Assembly: GCA_965263485.1 (NCBI GenBank)
Contig: CBDHHO010000001.1
Coordinates: 1,026,520 to 1,090,519 of the forward strand
From: Haliotispira sp965263485
GTDB taxonomy: Bacteria > Spirochaetota > Spirochaetia > SP-2023
Reading direction: 5' to 3'
DNA: 64,000 bases
Part shown: in pieces, positions 53,218 to 62,968 of the stretch
How the letters are laid out: every line of letters starts with the position of its first letter
Position numbering within the stretch: the stretch's first letter is position 1
Made by a program: the position numbers and the translations under genes
Notes under the pieces: model-generated
The model's database searches: none
Seen by the model: only the letters and a program-made list of their open reading frames with translations
Told to the model about the DNA's origin: nothing

Positions 53218-53670
53218 TCAATTCAAGGCTGTTAACAACTGGCACCAGACTTTGCGGCTCCTTGGCCCATCAAATTCACAAAAATAGATGCCCTGCCAAG
53301 TACCCATTACCAGACGGCCGGACGACACCGGTACCAGCAGAGACGGACCTGTCATGATGCTTTGTATGTGCGAATCAGAATTGCCTTCCCCGTGTCGAAA
53401 GTGAGCGTGTTGCGGCACCATGGCACTGTAGTGTTGTAAAAAGTCCTGCTGCACTGTGGGATCGGCGTTTTCGTTGACCGTCAAGGCAGCCGTAGTATGC
53501 GGGCAGAATAGCAAGACCGCAGCTTCCGGATGCTTCTGTCGTAAGTCTGTTAGCAATTGCTCGACATCGCGACTGATGTCAATCATCTGTTTGCGGTGGC
53601 TGGAACGAATCGACAGTTCTCTCACAAGATGGCCCCTCTGTTCATACAGGTACTGCCGGACACGAAACAT
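53218..53670 (-). CDS. YjbQ/UPF0047 family protein
   Basis: 150 residues. Family motifs are clear: CPHTTAALTVNENADPTV, HGEGNSDSHIQS and GTWQGIYFCEFDGPRSRKV, with histidines that bind metal. The E. coli homolog shows weak thiamine-phosphate synthase activity, but the true role is unclear. A single gene between an element and the WG-repeat gene. Confidence 0.85.
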   Translation of the reverse strand: MFRVRQYLYEQRGHLVRELSIRSSHRKQMIDISRDVEQLLTDLRQKHPEAAVLLFCPHTTAALTVNENADPTVQQDFLQHYSAMVPQHAHFRHGEGNSDSHIQSIMTGPSLLVPVSSGRLVMGTWQGIYFCEFDGPRSRKVWCQLLTALN

Positions 53671-53970
53671 GGCCCGACTGCGTAATCTTACCTGAGATAG
53701 CCCAAGCGTTCATGGCTTTCCGCAACAATTTTTTTTCGCAGTTGCACGGCTTTTTACTGCTTCACTGCGAGGCTTCACTGCGAGAAAAGTCCGGTTTTGC
53801 CGCTGAGTGCAGCCTTTATTAGCGAACAGAGCTGTCGACAAGGGTAAAACTCCCGTTTCCCGCTGCCTACGTTTTCTTTCATGTGGGGGCGTGAATGCAG
53901 CAGTGTATTTTCAGATTTATCGCCCGGATGACCCGGCCTGTGCTCAGCATTGGAATAGGCTGCTTCCTGT
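53671..53970. other. Gap between yjbQ-like and WG-repeat genes
   Basis: It has a run of eight T (about 53,730) and two adjacent copies of GCTTCACTGCGAG (53,759-53,784). No gene or element end is supported. Confidence 0.4.
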
Positions 53971-55071
53971 TTACTTTGCCTCTTGCCCAGGCCAGGTTAT
54001 TGTTCCACGGCTGCTGATATACAGGAACTCCGATCCTTGAAGGGCTGCGGCCAGTCCTTCGTGGAAATCATGAGTCCGGCTGAAAATTAGTGGCGAGAGC
54101 CAGCTGCCATCTTTGTCAATATAGCGCGAGCCCCGGGCCAAACGTACCCAGGCAAAACCATCGTGAAAGTCTCCGGCCTCCAGATAGCGGCCGGGTATTC
54201 TCAATGCGCCGCGCGTGTCGATATATCCGTAGCGGTTCTTGCTGCGGATAAATACGGCAGCGAAACCGTTCGAGAAGTCCCCGGCATCCGGATAGCGCGG
54301 TGAGATGATCCAGCTGCCATTGCGATCGACATAGCCGTAGAGCTCGGTTTTATCATCCAAGGCTCGTGCCAAGCCCGATGCCGGGTCGGCGCTGGCTAGG
54401 AACAAAAAGTCGGGTTCTTGCTGGACCCGGCCCTGCTCATCAATAATGCCAAAGCGCTCATCGCGTACAAAGTAGGCATAACCGGCACGCATTGGGCCAA
54501 TCGCACTGACGTTCGCCAGAGAGAAAACTTCTGCGCCATTCCTATCGATATAGCTGGCTTGTTGTCGATCGGCATCCAGCACACTGGCCAGAGTGCCCGA
54601 AAAACGCCCGGCTTGTCGGTATTGTGGGGCAATCGCCCACTGGAACTGTTTGTTGATGTAACCGATCTTCCGGTCCACCACTACGCGAGCCAGACCCTCG
54701 GAAAAGATATCGATTTTTTCGACCTTGCCGTAGCCGCCCGGAACTTCCAGTTCTTCTCCTTTGAGATTGAGGTAGGCCAAGCTGCCATCGCTGCGCTGTA
54801 CCGGAGCAAACCCTTCCGCATAGTTTCGGGCATTCGCGTACTGCGGCGCAATCAACAGTGCACCCCGATGATTGATATAGCCATAGAAGGAGTCGATCTG
54901 CACCGGATAGAGGTTGTTGTTACTCCTGCAAGCTTGCAGGAGTAACAACAAAATACCGAGGACTAGCGGAAAGCCGGAATTTTTTGCAAGGTGCCTGGCA
55001 GGGCATGCAAAACATTTGCCATAAGACCGGGTAAGAGGGCGCGATGATATCATGAGCGGGGCATTCGACAT
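53971..55071 (-). CDS. WG-repeat (KWG) lipoprotein
   Basis: 366 residues. After a signal sequence with Cys48 (LVLGILLLLLQAC) the protein is made of about eight WG repeats: YGYINHRGALLIAPQY, IGYINKQFQWAIAPQYRQ, YGYVDRNGSWIISPRY and YGYIDTRGALRIPGRY. These repeats form beta-propeller-like modules, common in spirochaete and Bacteroidetes surface proteins; ligand unknown. ATG 55,071 has GGGAGCC upstream and follows the purB stop by 49 bp. The lipobox codons sit in a 38-bp perfect palindrome. Confidence 0.82.
   Translation of the reverse strand: MSNAPLMISSRPLTRSYGKCFACPARHLAKNSGFPLVLGILLLLLQACRSNNNLYPVQIDSFYGYINHRGALLIAPQYANARNYAEGFAPVQRSDGSLAYLNLKGEELEVPGGYGKVEKIDIFSEGLARVVVDRKIGYINKQFQWAIAPQYRQAGRFSGTLASVLDADRQQASYIDRNGAEVFSLANVSAIGPMRAGYAYFVRDERFGIIDEQGRVQQEPDFLFLASADPASGLARALDDKTELYGYVDRNGSWIISPRYPDAGDFSNGFAAVFIRSKNRYGYIDTRGALRIPGRYLEAGDFHDGFAWVRLARGSRYIDKDGSWLSPLIFSRTHDFHEGLAAALQGSEFLYISSRGTITWPGQEAK
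54914..54951. repeat. 38-bp perfect palindrome over the lipobox codons
   Basis: The two 19-base arms TTGTTACTCCTGCAAG/CTTGCAGGAGTAACAA meet without a loop, centred between 54,932 and 54,933. On the coding strand it encodes LLLLQACRSNN. Confidence 0.93.
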
Positions 55072-55120
55072 ACGGCGGCTCCCGGACAGTTGGGGAAAAA
55101 CCGGCAGCTGCCGGGGCAGC

Positions 55121-56533
55121 TTACCGTCCCAGACCCAGTTGTTCCAGTTCGGCCCGGTACTGTTGGCACAGCTCGCGGCTGCGTTGCTCACAGCGCCCCA
55201 AGTACTGTTGCGGACTGGCCAAAAAACTCTCATCATAGCCCACCTTGGCCAGCTGGGCCCGTACTATCGGGAGTAGTTCTGCTTCGTCTTGCAGTAACAC
55301 AGGCAGTACCTTGCCCGTTTTTTCGCGCTTGAGGGTCAGGCGACGAACCACCTCGTGGGCATCGGGTACACCACCCAGCGACAGCAAAATATAGAGTGGC
55401 TCGGCCAGCACCAGATCGCCGAGTCGCCAAAGGTTGTGTTGCAGCTGTTCGCGCGAAAGTTCCAGTTTGGCCACTATGCTGTACATGCGCTCGGTGGCGA
55501 AGCTGAAACCGGCCACAAAATCGGCCACGAAGCGTGCCGAGGCCGAATTGGAAAGGTCGCGCTGGTGTTCGGAAATCTGGTCCATATAAAAGGATAAGAC
55601 ACGGGGAGCGAAGGCCTTCCAAAGGCTTTTGACGTGTTCGCAGTTCCAAGGGTTGCGCTTCTGTGGCATGGTGGAGGAGCCGACTTGGGTCGGCGCAAAG
55701 TATTCTCGCACTTCAGCAATTTCCGAGCGTTGCAGGTGTCGCAAATCATCGGCCAGGTTGGCGATAATGCCGAAGGCGGTATTTAGTTCGAGCAGGAGGC
55801 GCAGCTGGTATTCGGGCATCACGATTTGGCTGGAATATTCAGCGGGCCGGAGACCCAGCAGCTTGAGGTATTGGAGTTCCATTTCCTGCGGCTGGCCGGT
55901 AATCAGCGAGAGGGCGTTGTAGCCTCCCACGGCTCCGGACAGTTTCCCGCGCAGGTCGCTGCTGAGACCTTTCAGCTTGGCAATGCTCTGGCCCAGACGC
56001 GAGACATAAGCAGCTACGGCAAAGCCGAAGGTTACGGGCACTGCGAACTGGCCGTGGGTGCGGCCCACTTGTGGTGTTGCGGCTTCGCGTTCGGCCAGCT
56101 CAATCAGGCGCCTCTGCAGGCGCCCCAGCTGTGGTAACAGCACTTTTTGCATCACATCGCGCAGGCGCATGGCGTTGGCGGTGTCCACGATGTCCATCGA
56201 GGTGGCGCCGAGGTGAACGTAGCGCCGACAGCCCTCGGGTACTTTGTTCACTATTACGTTGACCAAGGCGCGAACGTTGTGTCGGGTCTTTTGCTCTTCG
56301 CGATTGACTTCTGCGGGGTCGATTTCAATGCCTTGCAGCTCACTTTCAATTTCAGGTAATGACCGGCCTTGCTGTAACATGTGAGTCTTGAGTAAGGCCA
56401 GTTCGGCCTGGATCTGGTAGCGAATGGCCGCGCGTTCGTCTAAATACTGCCCCAGCTGCCGATGTAATTCAGGGTAGGTGTTGCGGTAACGGTGGTCCAA
56501 CGGCGAGAGGTTGGAGAACAGGTCTATTTCCAT
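55121..56533 (-). CDS. purB: Adenylosuccinate lyase
   Basis: 470 residues; purine synthesis, cleaves SAICAR and adenylosuccinate. The fumarase-superfamily signature is GSSTMPQKRNPWN; HLGATSMDIVDTANAM and GRTHGQFAVPVTFGFA hold the other active-site parts. It is of the longer PurB type. The ATG is at 56,533. The upstream gap carries two intact elements. Confidence 0.93.
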   Translation of the reverse strand: MEIDLFSNLSPLDHRYRNTYPELHRQLGQYLDERAAIRYQIQAELALLKTHMLQQGRSLPEIESELQGIEIDPAEVNREEQKTRHNVRALVNVIVNKVPEGCRRYVHLGATSMDIVDTANAMRLRDVMQKVLLPQLGRLQRRLIELAEREAATPQVGRTHGQFAVPVTFGFAVAAYVSRLGQSIAKLKGLSSDLRGKLSGAVGGYNALSLITGQPQEMELQYLKLLGLRPAEYSSQIVMPEYQLRLLLELNTAFGIIANLADDLRHLQRSEIAEVREYFAPTQVGSSTMPQKRNPWNCEHVKSLWKAFAPRVLSFYMDQISEHQRDLSNSASARFVADFVAGFSFATERMYSIVAKLELSREQLQHNLWRLGDLVLAEPLYILLSLGGVPDAHEVVRRLTLKREKTGKVLPVLLQDEAELLPIVRAQLAKVGYDESFLASPQQYLGRCEQRSRELCQQYRAELEQLGLGR

Positions 56534-56579
56534 TTTCGGACAGGCTTTCCTTGTGGGTATGCGCTTTGGGTAGGTTATA

Positions 56580-56795
56580 GGGAACCTCTAAAAATTCCAT
56601 TCTGCGCTCTTGCTTGCTCTTTTGGAACGAACAGCTTTGTCAGAAGAGGCGGCAGGCTCTTGCTGCGCAAGGCCTGCATTTTCTTCCATGCTTTAGCATG
56701 GAAGCCTATACAATACAACAAAGTATTCTTCGGCTTCACTTCCTCGCTCCCAAATAGCTTCGCAAGAAGATAAAAGCGAATTTTTAGAGGTCCCC
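56580..56795. mobile_element. MITE-like element with TATA target duplication
   Basis: 216 bp, ends GGGAACCTCTAAAAATTCC and GAATTTTTAGAGGTCCCC, flanked by TATA at 56,576-56,579 and 56,796-56,799. Core hairpin CTTCCATGC/GCATGGAAG. Confidence 0.9.
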
Positions 56796-56931
56796 TATAC
56801 TTTTATTTCTCAGGTGCCGTGAATATGATACTTGTTGGTGAGTATTTGTTGAACTACTCAGAAATTGTCAGGAATTCTCATCCCGAGCCGGGACCACAAT
56901 CTTCGTATTGAAAGACACCTGAATTACTGAT

Positions 56932-57095
56932 GGGCACCTCTAAAAATTTCAATTACGCGCTGAATCGCGATCTTTTCCTCGAGCAGCTTTGTTGGCAACT
57001 CATTCCAATACAACAAAGTATTAAAATGAGTTGCCGCCTTGCTGTCGCGAAAAATCTCAGCGATTCACATCGAAAGCAAATTTTTAGAGGTACCC
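56932..57095. mobile_element. MITE-like element with TGAT target duplication
   Basis: 164 bp, ends GGGCACCTCTAAAAATTTC and AAATTTTTAGAGGTACCC, flanked by TGAT at 56,928-56,931 and 57,096-57,099. Core hairpin CAACTCATT/AATGAGTTG around CAATACAACAAAGTATT. Confidence 0.92.
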
Positions 57096-57122
57096 TGATG
57101 GCCGAGCCGGGCAATCCGACAA

Positions 57123-57157
57123 ATCTCACAGAAAGCGATACCATTTTTAGAAGTGCC
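57123..57157. repeat. Right part of a dispersed element
   Basis: CTCACAGAAAGCGATACCA and TTTTTAGAAGTGCCC, immediately before the argH stop codon; no left end. Confidence 0.7.
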
Positions 57158-57164
57158 CATAAAT

Positions 57165-58508
57165 CTAATTGTCGGCTCCACCTGCCCTATCCGCAGCATA
57201 CTCCAAATCCAGGTAGACCTTTTCCGTAATACCCGGCTCCACAGCCTGTAACACTTCCAGCGGCAGTTCTTCCAGTCTCAGGCCCAGCTCCTCGGCTCGG
57301 GATACTAAGCGGCCCACAATATGGTGAGCCCGTCGAAAAGGAATGCCCAGCTCCAAGACCAGATAATCCGCTAGATAGGTGGCGTTGGCGTAGCCCTGCT
57401 GCACCGCCTCAAACATCGCCTTGCGCTTGACAGTGAGGCCGCTCAGCATGCCGCTGGCGGCCCGCAGGCACAACAGTACCGTGTCGGTGGCCTCGAAGAC
57501 CGGTTTCTTGTCGTCCTGCATATCTTTGGAATATGTCAGAGGCAGGCCCTTGAACACAATCAACAATTGCTGCAACTGAGCGATCACGTTGCCTGCCTTG
57601 CCGCGCAGCAATTCGGCGGCATCCGGGTTGCGTTTCTGCGGCATCATCGAACTGCCGGTGGTAAATTCGTCGGCAATTTTGACAAACTGGAACTGATAGG
57701 ACGACCACAGCACCAATTCCTCACCCAGACGCGACAAGTGGGTGGCCAGAATGCTCAAGGTGCTCAAATATTCCAAGGCAAAATCGCGGTCGGAAACAGC
57801 ATCCATGGTATTGGGCACAGGCCGCTCAAAGCCCAGCTGCCGAGCCGTGTATTTTCGGTCGATGGGGTGCCCACTGCCCGCCAAGGCTCCCGCGCCCAGC
57901 GGGCATTCATTCAGCCGTCTGCGGCAGTCGGCGATGCGCCCGGCATCGCGCCGCAGCATCTGGCAATAGACATCCAGATGGCGAGCGAAAGTGACGGGCA
58001 TGGCCACTTGCAGGTGTGTGAAACCGGGCATAATCGTATCAGAGTGCGCTGCCTTTTGCTGTTCCAGCACCTCTTGCAGCCCGGCAATTTCCCGCAGCAG
58101 TACGCCGCAGTGTCGGCGCACCCAAATCCGGAAGTCGGTAGCCACCTGATCGTTACGTGAACGCGCTGTGTGCAACTTCCCGGCCAAGGGGCCAAGCAGC
58201 TCGCCCAAACGGGCCTCAATATGCATGTGAATGTCTTCCAATTCGCTGTGAAACTCCAGCCTCCCCTCGGCAAGTTCTTGTTGCACCTGACGCAGTCCCG
58301 CAGCAAGCCGCTCGGCCTCGGAGGCCTCGATAATTCCCTGCCGGGCCAGCATGCACACATGTGCCAGCGAGCCTAGGATGTCTTCGCGGTAAAGCCGCTG
58401 ATCGATGCTGATCGACTCGTTGATCTGTTGCATAATGTCGCCGGGCAAGACCGCAAAGCGGCCGCCCCGGATTTGCTGCTGAGAATCTTGAATCTGTTTT
58501 TCTTTCAT
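57165..58508 (-). CDS. argH: Argininosuccinate lyase
   Basis: 447 residues; last step of arginine synthesis. GGRFAVLPGDIMQQINESI at the start, HTARSRNDQVATDFRIWVR, MPGFTHLQVAMPVTFA and the signature GSSMMPQKRNPDAAELLRGK identify it. Cytosolic tetramer. The ATG at 58,508 is the only good start. No other arginine gene is in the window. Confidence 0.93.
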   Translation of the reverse strand: MKEKQIQDSQQQIRGGRFAVLPGDIMQQINESISIDQRLYREDILGSLAHVCMLARQGIIEASEAERLAAGLRQVQQELAEGRLEFHSELEDIHMHIEARLGELLGPLAGKLHTARSRNDQVATDFRIWVRRHCGVLLREIAGLQEVLEQQKAAHSDTIMPGFTHLQVAMPVTFARHLDVYCQMLRRDAGRIADCRRRLNECPLGAGALAGSGHPIDRKYTARQLGFERPVPNTMDAVSDRDFALEYLSTLSILATHLSRLGEELVLWSSYQFQFVKIADEFTTGSSMMPQKRNPDAAELLRGKAGNVIAQLQQLLIVFKGLPLTYSKDMQDDKKPVFEATDTVLLCLRAASGMLSGLTVKRKAMFEAVQQGYANATYLADYLVLELGIPFRRAHHIVGRLVSRAEELGLRLEELPLEVLQAVEPGITEKVYLDLEYAADRAGGADN

Positions 58509-58653
58509 TCTGCTGCCACCGATCCTTTGGATACCCTTGATGAGAGCCCTAAATATCCTGACTTTGCGTTAAACGGCCATCTTCTCGGCGGATAATGTCT
58601 CACCTGCGTCGGAAATTACAATAAGAGCCTAGCTTACAGCAGAGTATGCTTTA

Positions 58654-58869
58654 GGGCACCTCTAAAAATTCCAATTCCGCGCTGAATCGCAATCTTGTTG
58701 CCGAATAAAGGTTCTGCCTTACGGCAGGATTTGGGAGGAATGGCCGGCTTCGCCTCGCCATTCCTCCCCGTCAGCAAAGAATTACCATACAACAAATTAT
58801 GCTTCAGCTTCACTTCCTCGCTATCGGCAAAATCTCGCTGATTCAGCATCAAAAGCAAATTTTCAGGGC
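58654..58869. repeat. Dispersed element with worn right end
   Basis: Left end GGGCACCTCTAAAAATTCC; interior CGCTGAATCGCAATCTTGTT and TACCATACAACAAATTATG; right end AAATTTTCAGGGCT. Flanks TTTA and TTTC do not match. It fills most of the gap 58,509-59,140, which otherwise has only AT-rich sequence with TATAAT-like words near 58,884 and 59,115. Confidence 0.75.
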
Positions 58870-59140
58870 TTTTCTATTTGCTGTATAATGCAGCAGATAT
58901 ACCAAAAATTCCGATAAAAATCCACTGCTGTGTTATCGCGCCGTTTCCGGAATGCCGATAAATTTGTCGCTACATCCAAAATAGAGGCAATTGGGCCCGG
59001 AATTGAAATCTCGCGAGTACAAGTATCCGTCCTGTACCGGGCTTCCCGGAAAAGCCTGTTCAAGAGGTTTCCTTCAGCTTTTGATTTCCAGTCTTGGAAG
59101 AGCCACATCATTTTATTATAATCCGCCCGTTCCCAATGCG

Positions 59141-62100
59141 ATGTACAATACTGCCAGCTTTTCCGGCTCTTCCATTCGCCTTCCGGCAATCCTGACTTTG
59201 CTGCTGGCAATCTCTGGAGGGGCAGTTTGTGTCTTGTCTGCCCAACAACAAAGTCCTACCGACTCCGCTACTGAGCGCGCAGAACGCCTGAGCCAGCTGC
59301 GCACCCGTTCCCGGCAGAACGACATCGCCACAGCTACCTATCTCGAACTACAACAGCTGGCCCGCGAATGGGGGCTTGACCCCAACCAGAGCAGTGCCAA
59401 CCTCCGCCTCGCTCTGTATAACAAATTGAAAATTCCCGCCCCGTCCCGGCAGGCTGACGGGACGGGTGACCTGACAATTAAAATTGATTCTGCTCGGAAA
59501 GCCCAAGTCTTTACCATTGAGCGCACAGAAGACGACAGCGAAGACTATTTCAAAATCAGCGGCGGCGTGCGCATCACCATCAGCGATCAGCGCGAAGGCT
59601 ATCAGCACAGTGTCTCGGCGGATAGCATCGTGTTCAACCGCCCGCAAAACACCATTCGTGCTGAAGGCGCAATAACATATACCAAACAAAAGCTTAACAG
59701 CAAAGACGACAAAGATGCGGAGAGATTTACCGGCGATTCGCTGGTCTTCCGCTTGCGCAGCTGGCGCGGCGTGATTTTCTACGGTGTGTTCTCGCGTGCG
59801 CAAACAACGGAGAGCGAGCGCCCCGCTGACGTCCACAGCAGTAGCTCCAACCCCGAAAAGACCAAGGCCGACCCCAACGCCGGCAGTTCCGGCAACGATG
59901 AGGAAAGCCTGCTGGACAAAACCGTGCTGGCTCAGAACGAGATCCGTTACTACTTTGACGGCGAAAAAATACGCAAGGGCAGCGATGAGATCTTGGTGCT
60001 GGAGAAGGGCGAAATTGCCACCAGCGACAAAGAACAAAACAAATACTTTGGCATGGGTTTCCACCGTCTGTGGATCTTTGGCGAGCCGGAATGGGCCATG
60101 CTCAGTGCGACGCTGTATGTCGGCAACATCCCGGTGCTCTACCTGCCCTATTACTACCACAACGACAGCCAGCTATTGTTCCACCCGGTATTTGGCCTTC
60201 GCGAAGCATATGGCGAATTTATTCAGACCACCACCTATCTGTTGGGCAAACCCGAGGCAGCCGACACCGACTCCTTGTCCTTCCTGCCTGTCAGCAGCGG
60301 CGCTGATAAGGATAGCGACCTGAAGCTGAACGCCCTCTATCTGGTAGCTGAGAGCAAAGCGGAGCAGGACAATGCAACGAGCTCGCAAAAGAGCAGGCCG
60401 GGTGCGGGCAGCCGCCTGAAATTCCTGCTCGACTACTACAGTTATATGGGCCTGTTTACCGGTTTTGACGGAGTGTTCAAAAATCTGGCGTTCATCACGA
60501 ACTGGGAACTGGAGGCCACCATGGCCTACGCTTTCGCTCTGGAAGAGCGTTCCGGCACTGGTTTTGCCACCGGGAAACCCTTTATTCTCGATGATGACGG
60601 ACACTATCGGCTCAAACCGGTCGAAACGCGGTTTCTGGGCCAGCCTTTTCCGTTTCGCTATGGCATTGACACCGACCTCTCCACCAAAAACAATATTTTC
60701 AGCATTGATTTCCAGTATTATTCCGACCCCTTCTACCGCAGGGATTATTTCAACCGCAAAGAAAGTTTTGACTGGCTGAGCTATGCTTTAGAGCGTGTTC
60801 AGCGCGACAGCGACAGCCTGCTTGATGAATGGCGCAAGAAAAACTCTACGCTGTCCTCCTTCAAGTGGGAGGCCAAGCTCAACCTGAAACCGCGCTTCGA
60901 TACCTCCCTGATTTCTTCCTTCAATTTTTCCGCCTTTGCCTCGGCCAACTTCAGCAAAAAAAATGACATTGACCGAGAACCCTATGATCCAACCCGGGAA
61001 TTTTTCTATCCGACCAAATTCTTTCTCCCGGACACCAATCTGAGAATTTCCGGGACTATCTGGCCCCTGCGCCAGCGCAGCTCGCAGCAGAGCAGCCAGA
61101 AAGCCTCTCTGCCGATTCTGCGCGACTGGAAATATCAGCCGCCCTCAGAGGATGATGAGGAAACGGATAGCCCCGGCAGTCAGACCCAGGATGCTACCGC
61201 CGCTTATGCCATCAGCGGGCCGAAAGAGCTGCAGAAGATCCGGGGAGACCAGCAGGTTGAAACCATCAGCTTCAGGGCTACCTATAACCTGTCCTTGAGA
61301 AATCTGGTGCAGAGTGAAACGGAGAGTGCTTTGTGGCGCCGCATTGAAGATGTCGAGCTGAACAACAAAGAGTTGCAGCTCAGCGGTAAGGAGGCTTTCC
61401 AGCTCGTTACCGAATGGAAGTTTCTGGATAATTTTCTCAGTATCAGGCTGAAACATAATCTCGATTTCAATGTAAGGCATTACTTTGATATTACTGATGA
61501 GCCCCAGAATTCCAACGATCTGACTGCGACTAAACAAGCCAATAAATGGAACTGGAACGAAGAGTCTGCCATTGCCCTCAAACCCCTGCAGAATTGGGAC
61601 TGGTTTGCCAACAGTTCGATTACACACACTCTAAAACTTGTAATGTACGATCATCAGTACAACCTCAAACGCAAGGACTACGACAGCAGCTTTCTGGATC
61701 TGGACGCAGATGATGAAACACTGCGCAAGCGCATACCCACGCACCGCCTAGTTTCCCTGTTGGACTTCCAACCGATTAAGAATGCCTACAATCCGGTCAA
61801 CAATCTGCAAGCCAGAATCACTTTCACCAATGAGCTGCCTCCGGCAGAGTCAAAAAACACTCTGAAAAATCGCTTGTTTTTCGAGATTTTCCGATGGTCC
61901 CATGATCTTTCCATCGAATTTACCCAAAGCGGCGATGATGACCCTGCTTTCTATGCCCAACCGCTGAACTATACCTCCATCTACAAGCCATTGGACAAGC
62001 TTGAATTCAAGAACGTGTTCATTTTCAACTTTGAAGCCAAGGAGGATGACAAGGAACCTCATGTAGACCGGGAAGAGATTTCATTCAAGGCTTGGTGGTT

Positions 62101-62731
62101 CAGCGGAGGTCTGTTCTTCCGCCACACCCAGCCCTACCAATGGGACAAACGCGCCCTCGCCTGGAAGGCCGAGGGCGATCCGGACCTGCTGCTCGACAAA
62201 GCGTTCCTGTCCTTTGAGCTGACCACTAAGGACCATTATTTCTGGAAGAACCGGATATTGTTTTATTTCACCTTCAAAACGCGTTGGGACCAGGATATGA
62301 TCCGCTATAATCGGACTTCCTCGCTGACACTGGATTTTACCTTCAGCTTTTTCATCCACGAGTTCCTGAACCTCCAGATTTCCTACCGAATGAGTAACGA
62401 AAAAATGTACTTGTACTATCCGGGCATGAGAGACTTATTGGGCTTCACACAGGAGCGTTTCTTCCTGCAAGACTTGGTGAACAGTCTCAGTTTTTGGGAT
62501 GAATCTCGGCTGAAGCAGGGCTTGTTCAATATGAAAGATCTGCGGATTCTAGCTATTCATCACTTGAAAGATTGGGATTTGATTTTTGAATTTGTCGGCA
62601 AGCCCAAGCAGGTCGATGGCAACCTGACCTTTGATTACGCCCTTGGCTTCTACCTGCGTTGGATTCCGATCCCCTTAATCAAGCGTCGCCTTACTTTCGA
62701 GGACGATAGCCTGCGGACAGATGCGCGCTAG
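59141..62731 (+). CDS. lptD: LptD/OstA-like outer-membrane assembly protein
   Basis: 1196 residues. A signal peptide (LPAILTLLLAISGGAVCVLSA) is followed by a charged helical segment with LRTRSRQNDIATATYLELQQ, a jellyroll-like OstA domain (YFKISGGVRITISDQREGY, VFNRPQNTIRAEGAITYTKQ) and a long C-terminal beta-barrel with many aromatic, alternating strands. NIPVLYLPYYYHNDSQLLFHPVFGLR is typical of LptD. It would insert LPS or another glycolipid in the outer membrane; Treponema encodes LptD-like proteins although some lack classical LPS. ATG 59,141 is chosen because the signal peptide starts there; the frame is open 50 codons upstream. Ribosome-binding site weak. Confidence 0.8.
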   Translation: MYNTASFSGSSIRLPAILTLLLAISGGAVCVLSAQQQSPTDSATERAERLSQLRTRSRQNDIATATYLELQQLAREWGLDPNQSSANLRLALYNKLKIPAPSRQADGTGDLTIKIDSARKAQVFTIERTEDDSEDYFKISGGVRITISDQREGYQHSVSADSIVFNRPQNTIRAEGAITYTKQKLNSKDDKDAERFTGDSLVFRLRSWRGVIFYGVFSRAQTTESERPADVHSSSSNPEKTKADPNAGSSGNDEESLLDKTVLAQNEIRYYFDGEKIRKGSDEILVLEKGEIATSDKEQNKYFGMGFHRLWIFGEPEWAMLSATLYVGNIPVLYLPYYYHNDSQLLFHPVFGLREAYGEFIQTTTYLLGKPEAADTDSLSFLPVSSGADKDSDLKLNALYLVAESKAEQDNATSSQKSRPGAGSRLKFLLDYYSYMGLFTGFDGVFKNLAFITNWELEATMAYAFALEERSGTGFATGKPFILDDDGHYRLKPVETRFLGQPFPFRYGIDTDLSTKNNIFSIDFQYYSDPFYRRDYFNRKESFDWLSYALERVQRDSDSLLDEWRKKNSTLSSFKWEAKLNLKPRFDTSLISSFNFSAFASANFSKKNDIDREPYDPTREFFYPTKFFLPDTNLRISGTIWPLRQRSSQQSSQKASLPILRDWKYQPPSEDDEETDSPGSQTQDATAAYAISGPKELQKIRGDQQVETISFRATYNLSLRNLVQSETESALWRRIEDVELNNKELQLSGKEAFQLVTEWKFLDNFLSIRLKHNLDFNVRHYFDITDEPQNSNDLTATKQANKWNWNEESAIALKPLQNWDWFANSSITHTLKLVMYDHQYNLKRKDYDSSFLDLDADDETLRKRIPTHRLVSLLDFQPIKNAYNPVNNLQARITFTNELPPAESKNTLKNRLFFEIFRWSHDLSIEFTQSGDDDPAFYAQPLNYTSIYKPLDKLEFKNVFIFNFEAKEDDKEPHVDREEISFKAWWFSGGLFFRHTQPYQWDKRALAWKAEGDPDLLLDKAFLSFELTTKDHYFWKNRILFYFTFKTRWDQDMIRYNRTSSLTLDFTFSFFIHEFLNLQISYRMSNEKMYLYYPGMRDLLGFTQERFFLQDLVNSLSFWDESRLKQGLFNMKDLRILAIHHLKDWDLIFEFVGKPKQVDGNLTFDYALGFYLRWIPIPLIKRRLTFEDDSLRTDAR

Positions 62732-62840
62732 CAGGTTGTCGACAGGCTTTTTGAACTTTCATTGCGCTCTTATGAAAGGATGCCAGTCCGGAAGCGTCTT
62801 TGAGCGGAAGCAGGCCGAATGTCTGCCCACTTGTATTTTA

Positions 62841-62935
62841 GGGCACCTCTAAAAATTCCAATTCCGCGTGGAATCGCGATCTTTTCCGCGAGCAGCTTCG
62901 TTGTCAACTCATTTCAACACAGTATTGGTTCTTCG
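62841..62935. repeat. Dispersed element, left part
   Basis: GGGCACCTCTAAAAATTCC then CGTGGAATCGCGATCTTTTC and GTTGTCAACTCATTTCAACA, like the first half of the copy at 56,932. The right half is missing before the insertion sequence at 62,969. Confidence 0.75.
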
Positions 62936-62968
62936 CAGCTTAGTGTGAGATTACAGGTTCCATATTAA

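Noticed and set aside
58863..59210. 115-codon minus-strand frame upstream of lptD
   Set aside because: It overlaps the lptD signal peptide region on the other strand and has no family similarity or ribosome-binding site.
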